This document shows positions 52,786 through 62,808 of a stretch of 64,000 nt of DNA, one piece after another. Below the pieces are notes generated by a model that did no database searches, was not told the origin of the DNA, and was given only the letters and a program-made list of their open reading frames with translations. Numbering within the stretch: the stretch's first letter is position 1; each line of letters starts with the position of its first letter. This DNA comes from Candidatus Segatella papionis (GTDB taxonomy: Bacteria > Bacteroidota > Bacteroidia > Bacteroidales > Bacteroidaceae). Position numbers and translations under genes: made by a program. The stretch covers positions 3,493-67,492 of the forward strand of contig DBLF01000123.1 in assembly GCA_002297965.1 (NCBI GenBank), written 5' to 3'.

Positions 52786-54303
52786 ATGGCAAAAAAAGCT
52801 CTTTTGATGATTCTCGATGGATGGGGAATCGGTAAGCATGACAAGGGGGATGTAATCTATAACACTCCAACCCCTTATCTCGACTATTTGACAGCAGTTT
52901 CAGCTCACTCTCAGCTCCAGGCTTGCGGTGAGAACGTAGGTCTCCCAGAGGGACAGATGGGTAACTCTGAGGTAGGTCACCTCAACATCGGTGCTGGTCG
53001 TGTGGTATATCAGGATCTCGTTAAGATCAACAAGGCTTGCGAGAGCGGTGACATCTTGAAGAATCAGGAAATCATCAACGCTTACAGCTACGCTCAGAAG
53101 ACTGGCAAGAAGCTCCACTTGATGGGCTTGACTTCTACCGGTGGCGTTCACTCTTCTTTGAACCACCTCTTCAAGTTGATCGAAATCTCTAAGGAATATG
53201 GCTTGAAGAATACATACGTTCACTGCTTCATGGATGGTCGTGACACCGACCCTAAGAGTGGTAAGGGCTTCATCGAGCAGGTTCAGGCTTGCTGCGAGAA
53301 GAACGACGCTCACATCGCCAGCATCGTAGGTCGTTTCTATGCAATGGACCGCGACAAGCGTTGGAACCGTGTGAAGGAAGCATACGACTTGCTCGTCGAG
53401 GGCAAGGGTAAGCAGGCTGACGACATGGTGAAGGCTATGCAGGAAAGCTACGACGAGGATGTAACCGACGAGTTCATCAAGCCAATCAACAACTCTGCCG
53501 TTGACGGTACAATCCAGGAGGGTGATGTCATCATCTTCATCAACTATCGTAACGATCGTGCCAAGGAGTTGACCCAGGTATTGACTCAGCAGGATATGCC
53601 AGAGGAAGGCATGCACACCATCAAGGACTTGCAGTACTACTGCATGACTCCATACGATGCTAGCTTCAAGGGTGTTCACATCCTCTTCCCTAAGGAGAAC
53701 GTGATGGATACACTCGGCGAGTACCTCAGCAAGCAGGGCAAGAAGCAACTCCACACTGCAGAGACAGAGAAGTATGCTCACGTAACATTCTTCTTCAATG
53801 GTGGTCGTGAGACTCCATACGAGGGCGAGGATCGTATCTTGGTTCCTTCTCCAAAGGTAGCTACTTACGACTTGAAGCCAGAGATGAGCGCTTACGAGGT
53901 AAAGGATAAGTTGGTGGGTGCCATCAACACTCAGGAGTACGACTTCATCGTGGTTAACTTCGCCAATGGTGATATGGTGGGTCACACAGGTATCTACAAC
54001 GCCATCGCCAAGGCAGTTCATGCTGTTGACAACTGCGTAAAGGACGTTATCGAGGCTGCCAAGGCTAACGATTACGAGGCTATCATCATCGCTGACCATG
54101 GTAACGCTGACCACGCCATCAACGAGGACGGTACTCCAAACACTGCTCACTCTTTGAACCCAGTTCCATTCATCTACGTAACTGACAACAACTCAGCTAC
54201 CGTTAAGGATGGTCGCTTGGCAGACGTAGCTCCATCTATCCTCCACATCATGGGCTTGGAGCAGCCAGCTGATATGACTGGTGAGAACTTGATCAATGAC
54301 TAA
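52786..54303 (+). CDS. gpmI: 2,3-bisphosphoglycerate-independent phosphoglycerate mutase
   Basis: The 505-residue enzyme has the phospho-Ser site [10 protein letters not shown] (Ser61), the N-terminal metal site DGWGIG, a [12 protein letters not shown] segment, and the late metal-binding ADHGNADHA. It interconverts 3- and 2-phosphoglycerate in glycolysis using Mn. The ATG at 52786 is chosen because the promoter lies at 52719-52750 and the family begins at [14 protein letters not shown]; upstream codons in the same frame are not part of the protein. The codon usage is highly biased, as expected for an abundant enzyme. Confidence 0.96.
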   Translation: MAKKALLMILDGWGIGKHDKGDVIYNTPTPYLDYLTAVSAHSQLQACGENVGLPEGQMGNSEVGHLNIGAGRVVYQDLVKINKACESGDILKNQEIINAYSYAQKTGKKLHLMGLTSTGGVHSSLNHLFKLIEISKEYGLKNTYVHCFMDGRDTDPKSGKGFIEQVQACCEKNDAHIASIVGRFYAMDRDKRWNRVKEAYDLLVEGKGKQADDMVKAMQESYDEDVTDEFIKPINNSAVDGTIQEGDVIIFINYRNDRAKELTQVLTQQDMPEEGMHTIKDLQYYCMTPYDASFKGVHILFPKENVMDTLGEYLSKQGKKQLHTAETEKYAHVTFFFNGGRETPYEGEDRILVPSPKVATYDLKPEMSAYEVKDKLVGAINTQEYDFIVVNFANGDMVGHTGIYNAIAKAVHAVDNCVKDVIEAAKANDYEAIIIADHGNADHAINEDGTPNTAHSLNPVPFIYVTDNNSATVKDGRLADVAPSILHIMGLEQPADMTGENLIND

Positions 54304-54318
54304 TAATTTATTTTATAA

Positions 54319-54347
54319 GGAGTTTAGGCATTTGGTGCCTAAACTCC
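54319..54347 (+). terminator. Terminator of gpmI
   Basis: GGAGTTTAGGC pairs with GCCTAAACTCC, 15 bases after the stop. Confidence 0.85.
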
Positions 54348-54362
54348 ATTTATCAATTTAAT

Positions 54363-55028
54363 ATGGACGTAAAGATAGAAGACAGTTGGAGACAGCATAT
54401 TGGGGATGAGTTCGAGAAGCAATACTTCGTCGATCTCACAAACTTTGTACGTGAGGAATACCTACATACGCCTTGCTATCCTCCCGGCAAGCTGATATTC
54501 AACGCCTTCAATCTTTGTCCCTTTGATGATGTGAAGGTGGTGATTATCGGGCAAGACCCATACCATGAGCCAGGACAGGCAATGGGATTGAGCTTCTCCG
54601 TGCCTACGGGCATCGCTTTTCCTCCATCATTGATAAATATCTTCAAGGAGATTCAGATGGATCTCGGTACACCGATGCCTCAGTCGGGCGACTTGACCCG
54701 ATGGGCTAAGCAGGGAGTACTGCTTCTCAACGCCACGCTGACCGTTCGTGCCCATCAGGCAGCGAGTCACCAGCGCAAAGGTTGGGAGGAGTTTACCGAT
54801 GCAGCCATCAAGGCACTCAGCAAGGACAAGGAACATTTGGTGTTTATCCTTTGGGGCGGTTATGCCCGTAGCAAGGCTAACCTCATCGACACAAGCAAGC
54901 ACTTGATATTGCAGAGCGTGCATCCTTCGCCACTGTCAGCCAACCGAGGCGGATGGTTTGGCAATCATCATTTCTCTCGCTGCAACGAGTATTTGCAGCA
55001 GAACGGAATCACCCCGATAAAATGGTAA
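54363..55028 (+). CDS. ung: Uracil-DNA glycosylase
   Basis: The 221-residue enzyme has the family A catalytic motif GQDPYHEPGQAMGLSFSV (Asp65), the LLLNATLTV segment and the HPSPLSANRGGWFG motif (His187). It removes uracil from DNA as the first step of base-excision repair. Length is normal. It follows the gpmI terminator. Confidence 0.97.
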   Translation: MDVKIEDSWRQHIGDEFEKQYFVDLTNFVREEYLHTPCYPPGKLIFNAFNLCPFDDVKVVIIGQDPYHEPGQAMGLSFSVPTGIAFPPSLINIFKEIQMDLGTPMPQSGDLTRWAKQGVLLLNATLTVRAHQAASHQRKGWEEFTDAAIKALSKDKEHLVFILWGGYARSKANLIDTSKHLILQSVHPSPLSANRGGWFGNHHFSRCNEYLQQNGITPIKW

Positions 55029-55037
55029 TATTTTCAT

Positions 55038-55066
55038 AAGCATCTCTTAGAAAGATGCTTTATTTT
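55038..55066 (+). terminator. Terminator of ung
   Basis: AGCATCT pairs with AGATGCT and runs into TTATTTTT. The same T-run contains TATTTTTGC (55061-55069), the likely -7 box of the next gene. Confidence 0.65.
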
Positions 55067-55091
55067 TGCATATACATTTCATACAAACATT

Positions 55092-55724
55092 ATGAACAAA
55101 GACGAACTTCGTATTCTCCAGGTGGGCAATGTTTTGGTCTCTCCTGACATCATCACCGAAAAATTCTGTTGCGACCTTGATGCCTGCAAGGGCGAATGCT
55201 GCATCGAAGGCGATGCCGGAGCACCTGTTACTCTCGATGAAATCATGGAGATAGAGAATGCGCTCGATGTGGTCTGGGACGACCTGTCGGCTTCAGCACA
55301 GGCTGTCATCGACAAGCAGGGCGTAGCCTATACAGATATCGAGGGCGACTTGGTAACGAGCATCGTCAACGGCAAGGACTGTGTGTTTACTTGCTATCAG
55401 GACTTAAAGGATATGAACGATGGACATACCATCCCGAATTGTTGTCTTTGCTCCTTGGAACGTGCTTACAGAGAGGGTAAGTCGAAGTTTAAGAAGCCAA
55501 TTTCCTGTGCGCTTTATCCGATACGTGCCAAGGACTTTGGCAATGATGTGGTAGGCATCAACTATAACAAGTGGCGCATCTGCAAGGATGCCATCAAGAA
55601 AGGCGAGGAGTTGAATATGCCTGTCTATAAGTTCTTGGAAGGACCGCTTGTGGAGAAGTTCGGTCAGGAGTGGTACGATGAACTCTGCGAGGTGGCAGAG
55701 CAGTTACTTGCCGAATTGGATTAA
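55092..55724 (+). CDS. DUF3109 family Cys-rich protein
   Basis: The 210-residue cytosolic protein has a Cys cluster CCDLDACKGECC near residues 29-40 and further Cys pairs (NCCLC, SCALYP, WRIC) that probably bind zinc or an iron-sulfur cluster. It matches the DUF3109 family of Bacteroidota. Function is unknown. It is convergent with the 314-aa secreted protein gene. Confidence 0.85.
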   Translation: MNKDELRILQVGNVLVSPDIITEKFCCDLDACKGECCIEGDAGAPVTLDEIMEIENALDVVWDDLSASAQAVIDKQGVAYTDIEGDLVTSIVNGKDCVFTCYQDLKDMNDGHTIPNCCLCSLERAYREGKSKFKKPISCALYPIRAKDFGNDVVGINYNKWRICKDAIKKGEELNMPVYKFLEGPLVEKFGQEWYDELCEVAEQLLAELD

Positions 55725-55754
55725 ACAAAAAAGAGATTTCGAAAAGCGGATAAG

Positions 55755-56699
55755 CTATTCCGAAATCTCTAATCCCTCGATATTTACGATGTCGCTTCTT
55801 TTGAATCGCCCGCTCCAAGTGAGCGTGTAAATTCTACGGTCTTGGTATTTGAAGCGGAAGAATGCTTGTTCATCCAATTCACCGTTGCAAATGTATTGAT
55901 AACCATTGATATAGAGCCTGTCTCCTTTATGGGCTTCTCTTAAAGTGAGGCGGATGGTGCCATGGAAAGGACGCCCGAAGTCGATGTTGTAGCCGATGGA
56001 ATCGGTAAATGTATATACAGGATTTAATACATTGTATAATTTGTTTTCTGCCTTGTAAACTTTGCTTTCTTTGAATGTAGAAAGTTTTTTTGAGACAGAA
56101 GCATCCTTGTCCTTGTTATTCCTTGTTATTCCATCGTTATCCTTAACCATACTGCCGGTTGGGTGTAGCCATCCATAAGGCTGAAATTCTTCTGATTTCC
56201 AAGCTTGTGTATTTACTTGTCCATCAAAATGTTCGTTCTCGCCATTGCTACATTCCTTAAGTTGTCGGCATAGCCATTTTCCGTCAGCCTTGTGGTAGAA
56301 CGGAATGCTATCTTGGTCCCAACCGTAAAATTCCAGTGATAGTTGTTTGCCGTGGCTAGGTTTGCCCTGTGGGGCATACCATACGGCAACGATATTCTCG
56401 CCATTTCGCAGATACTGGGTCACATCGAAGGTTCTACAGAGAAGCATTCCATCTTTAATGCCATCAAATTTCATACTTCCTGTTACATTTCTTTCGTTGA
56501 TGTAGAGCCTATATATGCCAGTGCTAGCGATGGACATTTGTGCTTGCATGGGGCGCTGATGTATGATGTATCTCTTGCGAAACCAAACTTCCGATGAATC
56601 GTTGGGCAGTGGATAGGAAATCCAATGGGTACCAAACTCCTGCGCATGGGAGTTCAGTACCCAGAGGAGGGTAAGGATGAGAATAGTTAGATGTCTCAT
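55755..56699 (-). CDS. Secreted beta-sandwich protein linked to GH95 (314 aa)
   Basis: It has a signal peptide (cut near SHAQ) and then a galactose-binding/jelly-roll-like fold: FGTHWISYPL…VWFRKRYIIHQ and IYRLYINERNVTGS, RTFDVTQYLRNGENIVAVWYAPQG. These segments resemble the N-terminal domains of Bacteroidota alpha-L-rhamnosidases and GH2 enzymes. No catalytic domain follows. It lies 64 bases downstream of the GH95 gene on the same strand, so it is probably a carbohydrate-binding accessory protein of that enzyme. It could also be a truncated enzyme; no remnant is visible nearby. Confidence 0.65.
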   Translation of the reverse strand: MRHLTILILTLLWVLNSHAQEFGTHWISYPLPNDSSEVWFRKRYIIHQRPMQAQMSIASTGIYRLYINERNVTGSMKFDGIKDGMLLCRTFDVTQYLRNGENIVAVWYAPQGKPSHGKQLSLEFYGWDQDSIPFYHKADGKWLCRQLKECSNGENEHFDGQVNTQAWKSEEFQPYGWLHPTGSMVKDNDGITRNNKDKDASVSKKLSTFKESKVYKAENKLYNVLNPVYTFTDSIGYNIDFGRPFHGTIRLTLREAHKGDRLYINGYQYICNGELDEQAFFRFKYQDRRIYTLTWSGRFKRSDIVNIEGLEISE

Positions 56700-56763
56700 T
56701 TAAATGTTATTTTTTTGTCTGTTATCTCTTTTGGGTAGCTTCTAGCATGCAGCAACGCTCAGA

Positions 56764-59142
56764 TTATTTGATGTTTTTGGTTTCTCCTGCTTTGAATTTG
56801 AGAATTTTCTGCTTGCCATTGTAGTTAACTATGAGATTGCCTGCATTTTTGCTAGTGATGCTAGCCTTGGTGATCTTGCCTTTGTCCCATGCTAGAGAGA
56901 CCGCGTAATTGCCACGTGCTTTGAGGCCTTTCATTTCGCCATTTGACCATTCTTTAGGCAATGCAGGGAGTAAATCTATTGTCTCTCCGTCGCTTTGCAT
57001 CAACATCTCACAGATTCCCGCTGTTCCGCCGAAGTTTCCGTCAATTTGGAACGGTGGATGAGCATCGAAGAAGTTAGGGTAGGTTCCGCCACTATGGTGT
57101 GTGCGGTCCTTATAAACTTCAGGGCTTACATAGGTGAGCAACTTTCTGAATATCTGATACGCCTTGTCGCCACGGTGCAAGCGAGCCCAAAGATTAATTC
57201 TCCAACCAGTGCTCCATCCTGTAGATTTGTCGCCTTTGATTTCCAAGGTTTTGGTCGCAGCAGCTGCAAGCTCTGGTGTCTTTGCCACGGAAATCTGATG
57301 GAAAGGGTAGAGACCCAACAGGTGTGACTGGTGGCGATGGTGCCAGTCTTGGTCGTCCCAATCATGATACCACTCCATGAGGTTGCCACGTTTGCCGATA
57401 TGATATGGGCGTAGGCGATTGAGCGCAGATTGTAACTGCTGCTGATAGGCTATGTCGATGCCGAGAATCTTGGCTCCCTTCAATGTGTTCTTGAAGAGTT
57501 CACGGATGATCGCAAGGTCAGCGGTTCCTCCATAAAAGCTACTGCCACGATAACCTTTATCTGTGATATAGTCAGCCTCTGGCGAGGTGCAAGGAGCTGT
57601 AATCAACTCGTTTGGATTGTGAGGATTTGGGATGAGCCATTCAAGGAGGAAGTCGGCAGCTCCTTTCATCAGTGGATATGCTGTGTTTCGGAGATATGCA
57701 GTGTCACGAGTGTAATCGTAATGGTCCCAGAGGGTTTCAACGAGCCATGCTCCTCCCATCGCCCAATTGCTCCACTGGGGACTTTCGTTGCCTGTCCCTA
57801 CAGGGTTTGTCATCGCCCATGCGTCTGTGTTATGTCCGGAACACCAACCCTTGTTGATACCATAGAAATGTTGGGCATTGTGGCGACCTGTCACCGACAT
57901 ACCCTTTACCAAGCCATCTACGGGAGCAACGAGTTCTGAGAGGTTAGCTATTTCAGCAGGCCAGTAGTTTTCCTCCAGGTTGATGTTGATGGTATAGTTG
58001 CCTCTCCAAGGAGAGCGAAGAGCAGGAGCCCAAAGCCCCTGCAGATTGGCTGGTACGCCTTGGGTTCGGCTGCTGCTGATGAGCAGGTATCTACCGTATT
58101 GGAAGTAGAGTTGTTCCAAGTAAGGATTGTACTCTTTGTCGTCGCTGTAGGCGAGCAACTGTTTGTCTGTAGGACGGTTGGCGTCGAACTTTGCGTCTTT
58201 TAAGTGGAAGCTTACTCTGTCGAAGAGTTTCTTGTAGTCTGCAATGTGTCGTTGCTTGAATTCCTCGTAGGTGAAGTTTACAAGATGCCAGGCATCGTCG
58301 GCTACATTCTCTATATAGGGCGCTCCTTCTTTAACAGGGTGCTTGTCGAAGCCATTGTAGCTAGTCTCGTTGACAAGATAAATTACCGCCTCAGATACAT
58401 CTTTTAGATGCAGGGTGGAATCACTTTGCCATACTTCTCCATCGGTATTTTTTACTTGAAGAATAGCACAGTAGTGGGTACTATTATTTTCTTCGCCCAA
58501 CACATGTCCCGTCATTGTTAGCTGACTGCCTGAAGCTTTCACCTGATGAGGAATGAGCGAAGTCAAGGAAATATCGCTGTTGATGGCTCCTTTTTGGGAA
58601 GCGGAAAGTTTGATGGCGATCATTTTGTCAGGATGAGAAGCGAAGTATTCTTTGGTATATTCCACGCCATTGCGCTTGTAGCGAATGGTTGCCAGAGAGT
58701 TATCGAGGTTCAGCTCACGATAATACTCGGTAAATTTTCCAGGATTGCGATCTCGTATATTAATCATGCCCAATGGCTGATAATATTCTGAATTGTGTCC
58801 TTGCACATAGTGTTGCAAGGAGTCGGCAGTCTTGTAGTCTTCTTTGAAGAGAGCTTCCCTGATTTTGGGAATCCATTTATAGGAATCACCACCTTCGTTA
58901 GGATTGACGGGTATGCCCGTCCACAGCGTGATGTCGTTGAGTTGGATGGAGTCGTTGTTGGCACCACCATAGACTAAAGCGCCTAGCTTACCATTTCCTA
59001 ATGGAAGCGACTCCTCGAAAGCGTATGCGGGTTTATTGTACCATAGCTTGTTGGGTAATGCTGATTTGGGCGAATGCCCTACTGCAAAACAGCTCGTCGT
59101 ACCTAAAGCTGCAAGTGCAAAGGTGAAAAGAAGATGTCTCAT
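56764..59142 (-). CDS. Alpha-L-fucosidase, GH95
   Basis: About 792 residues from the ATG at 59142, which gives a proper signal peptide (TTSCFA); a longer frame begins at 59199. The N-terminal beta domain (LPLGNGKLGALVYGG) is followed by an (alpha/alpha)6 barrel with GWCSGHNTDAW, TSPEADY and STGWRINLWARLHRGD, typical of GH95 enzymes, and a C-terminal beta domain. GH95 enzymes cleave alpha-1,2-fucosyl linkages, or alpha-galactosyl ones in some members, on host or plant glycans. Confidence 0.92.
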   Translation of the reverse strand: MRHLLFTFALAALGTTSCFAVGHSPKSALPNKLWYNKPAYAFEESLPLGNGKLGALVYGGANNDSIQLNDITLWTGIPVNPNEGGDSYKWIPKIREALFKEDYKTADSLQHYVQGHNSEYYQPLGMINIRDRNPGKFTEYYRELNLDNSLATIRYKRNGVEYTKEYFASHPDKMIAIKLSASQKGAINSDISLTSLIPHQVKASGSQLTMTGHVLGEENNSTHYCAILQVKNTDGEVWQSDSTLHLKDVSEAVIYLVNETSYNGFDKHPVKEGAPYIENVADDAWHLVNFTYEEFKQRHIADYKKLFDRVSFHLKDAKFDANRPTDKQLLAYSDDKEYNPYLEQLYFQYGRYLLISSSRTQGVPANLQGLWAPALRSPWRGNYTININLEENYWPAEIANLSELVAPVDGLVKGMSVTGRHNAQHFYGINKGWCSGHNTDAWAMTNPVGTGNESPQWSNWAMGGAWLVETLWDHYDYTRDTAYLRNTAYPLMKGAADFLLEWLIPNPHNPNELITAPCTSPEADYITDKGYRGSSFYGGTADLAIIRELFKNTLKGAKILGIDIAYQQQLQSALNRLRPYHIGKRGNLMEWYHDWDDQDWHHRHQSHLLGLYPFHQISVAKTPELAAAATKTLEIKGDKSTGWSTGWRINLWARLHRGDKAYQIFRKLLTYVSPEVYKDRTHHSGGTYPNFFDAHPPFQIDGNFGGTAGICEMLMQSDGETIDLLPALPKEWSNGEMKGLKARGNYAVSLAWDKGKITKASITSKNAGNLIVNYNGKQKILKFKAGETKNIK

Positions 59143-59249
59143 AAGATAATTGATATATAATGAAATAGGGTTTGTTAGTTGCTGATGATAGATAAACAAA
59201 GGGGGAAGACTCTTTCGATGAGTCTGCCCCCGATATTGTTGTACTAGCT

Positions 59250-61220
59250 TTATGCGTCGATATTTGCGTAGGTTGCATTCTGCTCGATGAACTCACGTCG
59301 AGGTTCTACGTCATCACCCATCAGCATGGAGAATATCTCATCTGCCTGAGCTGCGTTCTCGATGGTTACCTGTTTGAGCAAGCGAGTAGATGGATCCATG
59401 GTGGTTTCCCAAAGCTGCTCTGGGTTCATCTCGCCCAAACCTTTGTAACGCTGGGTGTGGATGTTTTTGTCTTCTTGTCCCTCGCCATATTTGTCGAGGA
59501 AAGCCTGGCGCTGCTGCTCTGTATAGCAATATTCACTAATCTTGCTGCGGTAAGTACACTTGTAGAGAGGTGGGGTAGCGATATACAAGTGCCCTTCCTC
59601 GATAACTTTAGGCATGAAGCGATAGAAGAGAGTCATGATAAGTGTGTCGATGTGAGAACCATCGACATCAGCATCGGTCATGATGATGATCTTATCGTAA
59701 CGCAACTTGTCTGTATTGGCTTCCTTGCTGTCCTCTCCATCCACGCCGAAGCGAACGCCGATACTCTGGATGATGTTCATTACAGACTCAGCCTCGAATA
59801 CCTTGTGCCATTGTACCTTCTCTACGTTCAGAATCTTACCACGCAAAGGAAGAATGGCCTGATGGAAGCGGTCGCGTCCTTGCTTGGCTGAACCACCAGC
59901 GGAATCACCCTCGACAAGGAAGATTTCGCATTCCTTAGGGTCCTTCATTGAGCAATCGGCAAGCTTGCCAGGAAGACCGCCACCTGTCATAAAGTTCTTG
60001 CGCTGTACGCTCTCGCGTGCCTTGCGAGCTGCAATACGAGCAGTAGCTGCCAATACCACTTTCTCGCAGATGCGCTTCGCCTCGTCTGGATGCTCCTCCA
60101 AATAAGCTGACAAAGCTTCGTTCACAGCCTGCTGAACTGCTCCCTGTACTTCGCTGTTGCCAAGTTTGGTCTTGGTCTGTCCCTCGAACTGAGGTTCAGC
60201 CACCTTGATGGAGATAACTGCTGTAAGACCTTCACGGAAGTCCTCTGGGGCAATCTCTACCTTGGCTTTCTCTATCTGCTTGGAGATTTGTGGATCGTTT
60301 TCGGCGTATGCCTTCAAGGTGCGTGTCAACGCCATACGGAAACCGGTGAGGTGTGTACCTCCCTCGATGGTGTTGATATTGTTGACGTATGAGTGGATGT
60401 TCTCAGTGTAGTCTGTGTTGTACATCACGGCAATCTCGATAGGTACGCCTTGTTTCTCGGTCTTCAAGTAGATGACATCGTCGAAGAGGTGTGTGCGGTG
60501 GCGATCTACGTAACGCACGAATTCCTTCAATCCGTCTTTGGCATGGAATACTTCTTGCTTTGTCTTGCCTTCCTCGTCAGGGCGAAGGTCGGTCAAAGTT
60601 ATCTTGATGCCGGCATTGAGGAATGCCAACTCGCGCATACGGTTGGCGATGATGTCCCACTTATATATTGTGTGGGTGAAGATTGTAGGGTCTGGCCAGA
60701 ATTGCTGACGTGTACCACGCTTGGTGGTTTCGCCTACAATCTTGACTGGATAGAGAGGCTTTCCCTTCTCGTATTCCTGCTGGTATATTTTGCCATTGCG
60801 GAATACTTGTGACTTCATGTGTGTGGAAAGTGCGTTCACACAACTTACACCCACACCGTGCAAACCTCCGGACACCTTGTAAGAGCCCTTGTCGAACTTT
60901 CCACCGGCGTGGAGTACGGTCATTACGACTTCCAATGCTGACTTGTGGAGCTTCTCGTGCATATCCACAGGGATACCACGACCATTGTCTTCTACAGTGA
61001 TGGAGTTGTCTTCATTGATGGTTACTTCGATTTCAGTACAATAACCTGCCATCGCTTCATCGATAGAGTTATCGACGGTCTCGTTTACCAAATGGTGAAG
61101 ACCCTTTTCGGAAATGTCTCCAATGTACATTGCCGGACGTTTGCGAACAGCTTCCAAACCTTCCAAGACTTGGATGTTGCTCGCAGAGTAATTATTTGCG
61201 GTGTTTTGATTTTCTGCCAT
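59250..61220 (-). CDS. gyrB: DNA gyrase subunit B
   Basis: This 656-residue protein has the GHKL ATPase (NETVDNSIDEAMAG, DNGRGIPVD, GLHGVG), the transducer, and the Toprim domain (EGDSAGGSAKQGRDR and MTDADVDGSHI), then the C-terminal segment YKGLGEMNPEQLWETTMD. It forms the A2B2 gyrase that introduces negative supercoils. The ATG at 61220 is chosen because TATCTTTGC (61244-61252) lies just upstream. It is gyrB rather than parE, judged by these motifs and the flanking genes. Confidence 0.95.
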   Translation of the reverse strand: MAENQNTANNYSASNIQVLEGLEAVRKRPAMYIGDISEKGLHHLVNETVDNSIDEAMAGYCTEIEVTINEDNSITVEDNGRGIPVDMHEKLHKSALEVVMTVLHAGGKFDKGSYKVSGGLHGVGVSCVNALSTHMKSQVFRNGKIYQQEYEKGKPLYPVKIVGETTKRGTRQQFWPDPTIFTHTIYKWDIIANRMRELAFLNAGIKITLTDLRPDEEGKTKQEVFHAKDGLKEFVRYVDRHRTHLFDDVIYLKTEKQGVPIEIAVMYNTDYTENIHSYVNNINTIEGGTHLTGFRMALTRTLKAYAENDPQISKQIEKAKVEIAPEDFREGLTAVISIKVAEPQFEGQTKTKLGNSEVQGAVQQAVNEALSAYLEEHPDEAKRICEKVVLAATARIAARKARESVQRKNFMTGGGLPGKLADCSMKDPKECEIFLVEGDSAGGSAKQGRDRFHQAILPLRGKILNVEKVQWHKVFEAESVMNIIQSIGVRFGVDGEDSKEANTDKLRYDKIIIMTDADVDGSHIDTLIMTLFYRFMPKVIEEGHLYIATPPLYKCTYRSKISEYCYTEQQRQAFLDKYGEGQEDKNIHTQRYKGLGEMNPEQLWETTMDPSTRLLKQVTIENAAQADEIFSMLMGDDVEPRREFIEQNATYANIDA

Positions 61221-61243
61221 TTTAAGTATTGTCTTATTTCCGT

Positions 61244-61252
61244 GCAAAGATA
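61244..61252 (-). promoter_or_regulatory. -7 box of gyrB
   Basis: TATCTTTGC on the minus strand, 24 bases before the start codon. Confidence 0.5.
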
Positions 61253-61433
61253 CTAAAAAAAGCTGAGAAACAGGTGGTTTTCTTTGTGAAAAATAGCCAA
61301 AAATGAGATAAAAAACTGTGTTTTATGAGAAGTGGTAGAAAACTTTGGGGAAAGGGCGTGAAACAAACTTGAAACGGTGGGGGTAGAGGACTTAGTGTGC
61401 GGACTGCAGCGGTCTGATAGTGCCAAATAAAAG

Positions 61434-61473
61434 AATAAGGCTGCGACCCTTCAAGAAGGATTGCAGCCTTATT
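61434..61473 (-). terminator. Terminator of rpsT
   Basis: AATAAGGCTGC pairs with GCAGCCTTATT, 24 bases after the rpsT stop. Confidence 0.85.
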
Positions 61474-61497
61474 TATTTTATTGCTTAGACTTGCGAG

Positions 61498-61752
61498 TTA
61501 GGCCAACTTAGCGATGTGCTGTGTGAGACCAGACTTCAAGTTAGCAGCCTTGTTCTGATGAATAACGTTGATCTTAGCCAACTTGTCTAAAAGCTTCTGT
61601 ACTGTAGGATAGAGCTTTGCAGCCTCCTCCTTGTCAGTCATGTTGCGCAATTTGCGAACGGCATTGCGCATAGTCTTTGCATAGTACTTGTTATGCAAAG
61701 CCTTCTTCTTGTCCTGACGGATTCTCTTAACTGATGATTTGTGATTTGCCAT
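61498..61752 (-). CDS. rpsT: 30S ribosomal protein S20
   Basis: The 84-residue Lys/Arg-rich helical protein begins [17 protein letters not shown] and ends [19 protein letters not shown], the S20 signature. It binds 16S rRNA early in 30S assembly. It lies downstream of tRNA-Glu on the same strand and may be co-transcribed with it. Confidence 0.97.
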   Translation of the reverse strand: MANHKSSVKRIRQDKKKALHNKYYAKTMRNAVRKLRNMTDKEEAAKLYPTVQKLLDKLAKINVIHQNKAANLKSGLTQHIAKLA

Positions 61753-61789
61753 CTCTATGTTTTATTATTTTATTCTTTATTAATGTTTG

Positions 61790-61861
61790 TAGTCCCTAGC
61801 AGAGTCGAACTGCTCTTTAGAGAATGAAAATCTCTCGTCCTAACCGATAGACGAAGGGACC
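61790..61861 (-). tRNA. tRNA-Glu (TTC)
   Basis: The minus strand folds into a cloverleaf. The acceptor stem pairs GGTCCCT with AGGGACT (G1:U72), the D arm contains TCGGTTAGGAC, the anticodon arm is GAGAGATTTTCATTCTC with anticodon TTC, and the T arm is AGCAG-TTCGACT-CTGCT. CCA is not encoded. TAACTTTGC (61879-61887) is its likely promoter. Confidence 0.95.
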
Positions 61862-61950
61862 ATTGCTGTTTTGCGGGTGCAAAGTTACTACTTTTATTTG
61901 AATCCTGCAAATTTTTTGTGGAAAATTTTCGCTAAATGCCTGTTTTTTTG

Positions 61951-61959
61951 TAATTTTGC
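61951..61959 (+). promoter_or_regulatory. -7 box of recO
   Basis: TAATTTTGC, 26 bases upstream of the start codon. Confidence 0.5.
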
Positions 61960-61985
61960 CCTGTTTTTGATTAATTATAAGTAAT

Positions 61986-62711
61986 ATGGAAGTTAAAACA
62001 AGAGCTATTGTACTGCAAACCATTAAGTATGGTGATTCGCAACTTATCGTGGATTTTTTTACGGAGAAGTTGGGAAGACTGTCCTTTATGGTAAAAATCT
62101 CCAAATCTTCGAAGGCTAAGATGAAGCGCCAACTGTTTCAGCCCTTGATGGTGCTCAATTTGGAATTTGAGCATCGTCCTAAGGCTAATTTACAGCATCT
62201 GAAAGATGTCTCTATCGCTCTGCCTTTTGTGGATTTGCCATTTTCGCCAGCCAAGTTAGCTATGTCTATGTTCTTGGCAGAACTTCTTGGGCAAGCCACT
62301 AAAAATGAACAGTCTAATCTTCCGCTTTACGCTTTCATCGAGGAGAGCATATTATGGTTGGACCATGCAAAGGATGGGTATGCTAATTTCCATATTGTCT
62401 TTATGGTACGTCTTACGTTCTTCTTGGGTTTTTCGCCTAACTTGGAGAGTGGAGAGAATGGAGATTATTTTGACTTGGAAGATGGTTGCTTTGTGCCTTA
62501 TGTCCCTACCCATAGACATTATTTAAGTAAAGAGGATTCTTACCGTATGGTGGGATTGTTTCGCTTAAGCTATGAAACAATGCACCTCTACACAATGTCT
62601 CGGTTAGATCGAAACCGTTGTGTAGAGGTGATATTGGAGTATTATAAAATTCATGTGCCTGGTTTCCCGGAACTGAAGAGCTTTTCTGTCCTTCGAGAAC
62701 TGTTTTCCTAA
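61986..62711 (+). CDS. recO: DNA repair protein RecO
   Basis: This 241-residue protein has an N-terminal OB fold (TRAIVLQTIKYGDSQLIVDFFTEKLGRLSFMVK) and a helical C-terminal half, as in Bacteroidota RecO. RecO works with RecR to load RecA onto SSB-coated DNA. No Cys zinc motif is visible, which is usual for this phylum. It converges on ftsZ. Confidence 0.93.
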   Translation: MEVKTRAIVLQTIKYGDSQLIVDFFTEKLGRLSFMVKISKSSKAKMKRQLFQPLMVLNLEFEHRPKANLQHLKDVSIALPFVDLPFSPAKLAMSMFLAELLGQATKNEQSNLPLYAFIEESILWLDHAKDGYANFHIVFMVRLTFFLGFSPNLESGENGDYFDLEDGCFVPYVPTHRHYLSKEDSYRMVGLFRLSYETMHLYTMSRLDRNRCVEVILEYYKIHVPGFPELKSFSVLRELFS

Positions 62712-62744
62712 GGGCAGAATCTGTTTGTGTTTGAAACGCTCTTC

Positions 62745-62808
62745 AAGAAACAGTTTGTTAATCGCTTTTCTTTGCTAATCGCTTTTCCAAACTGCTGTTT
62801 CTTTAAGC
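62745..62808. terminator. Possible hairpin between recO and ftsZ
   Basis: AAGAAACAG and CTGTTTCTT, with flanking TTTG/CAAA, can pair between the convergent genes, and TAATCGCTTTTC is repeated in the loop. Position and end points are approximate. Confidence 0.4.
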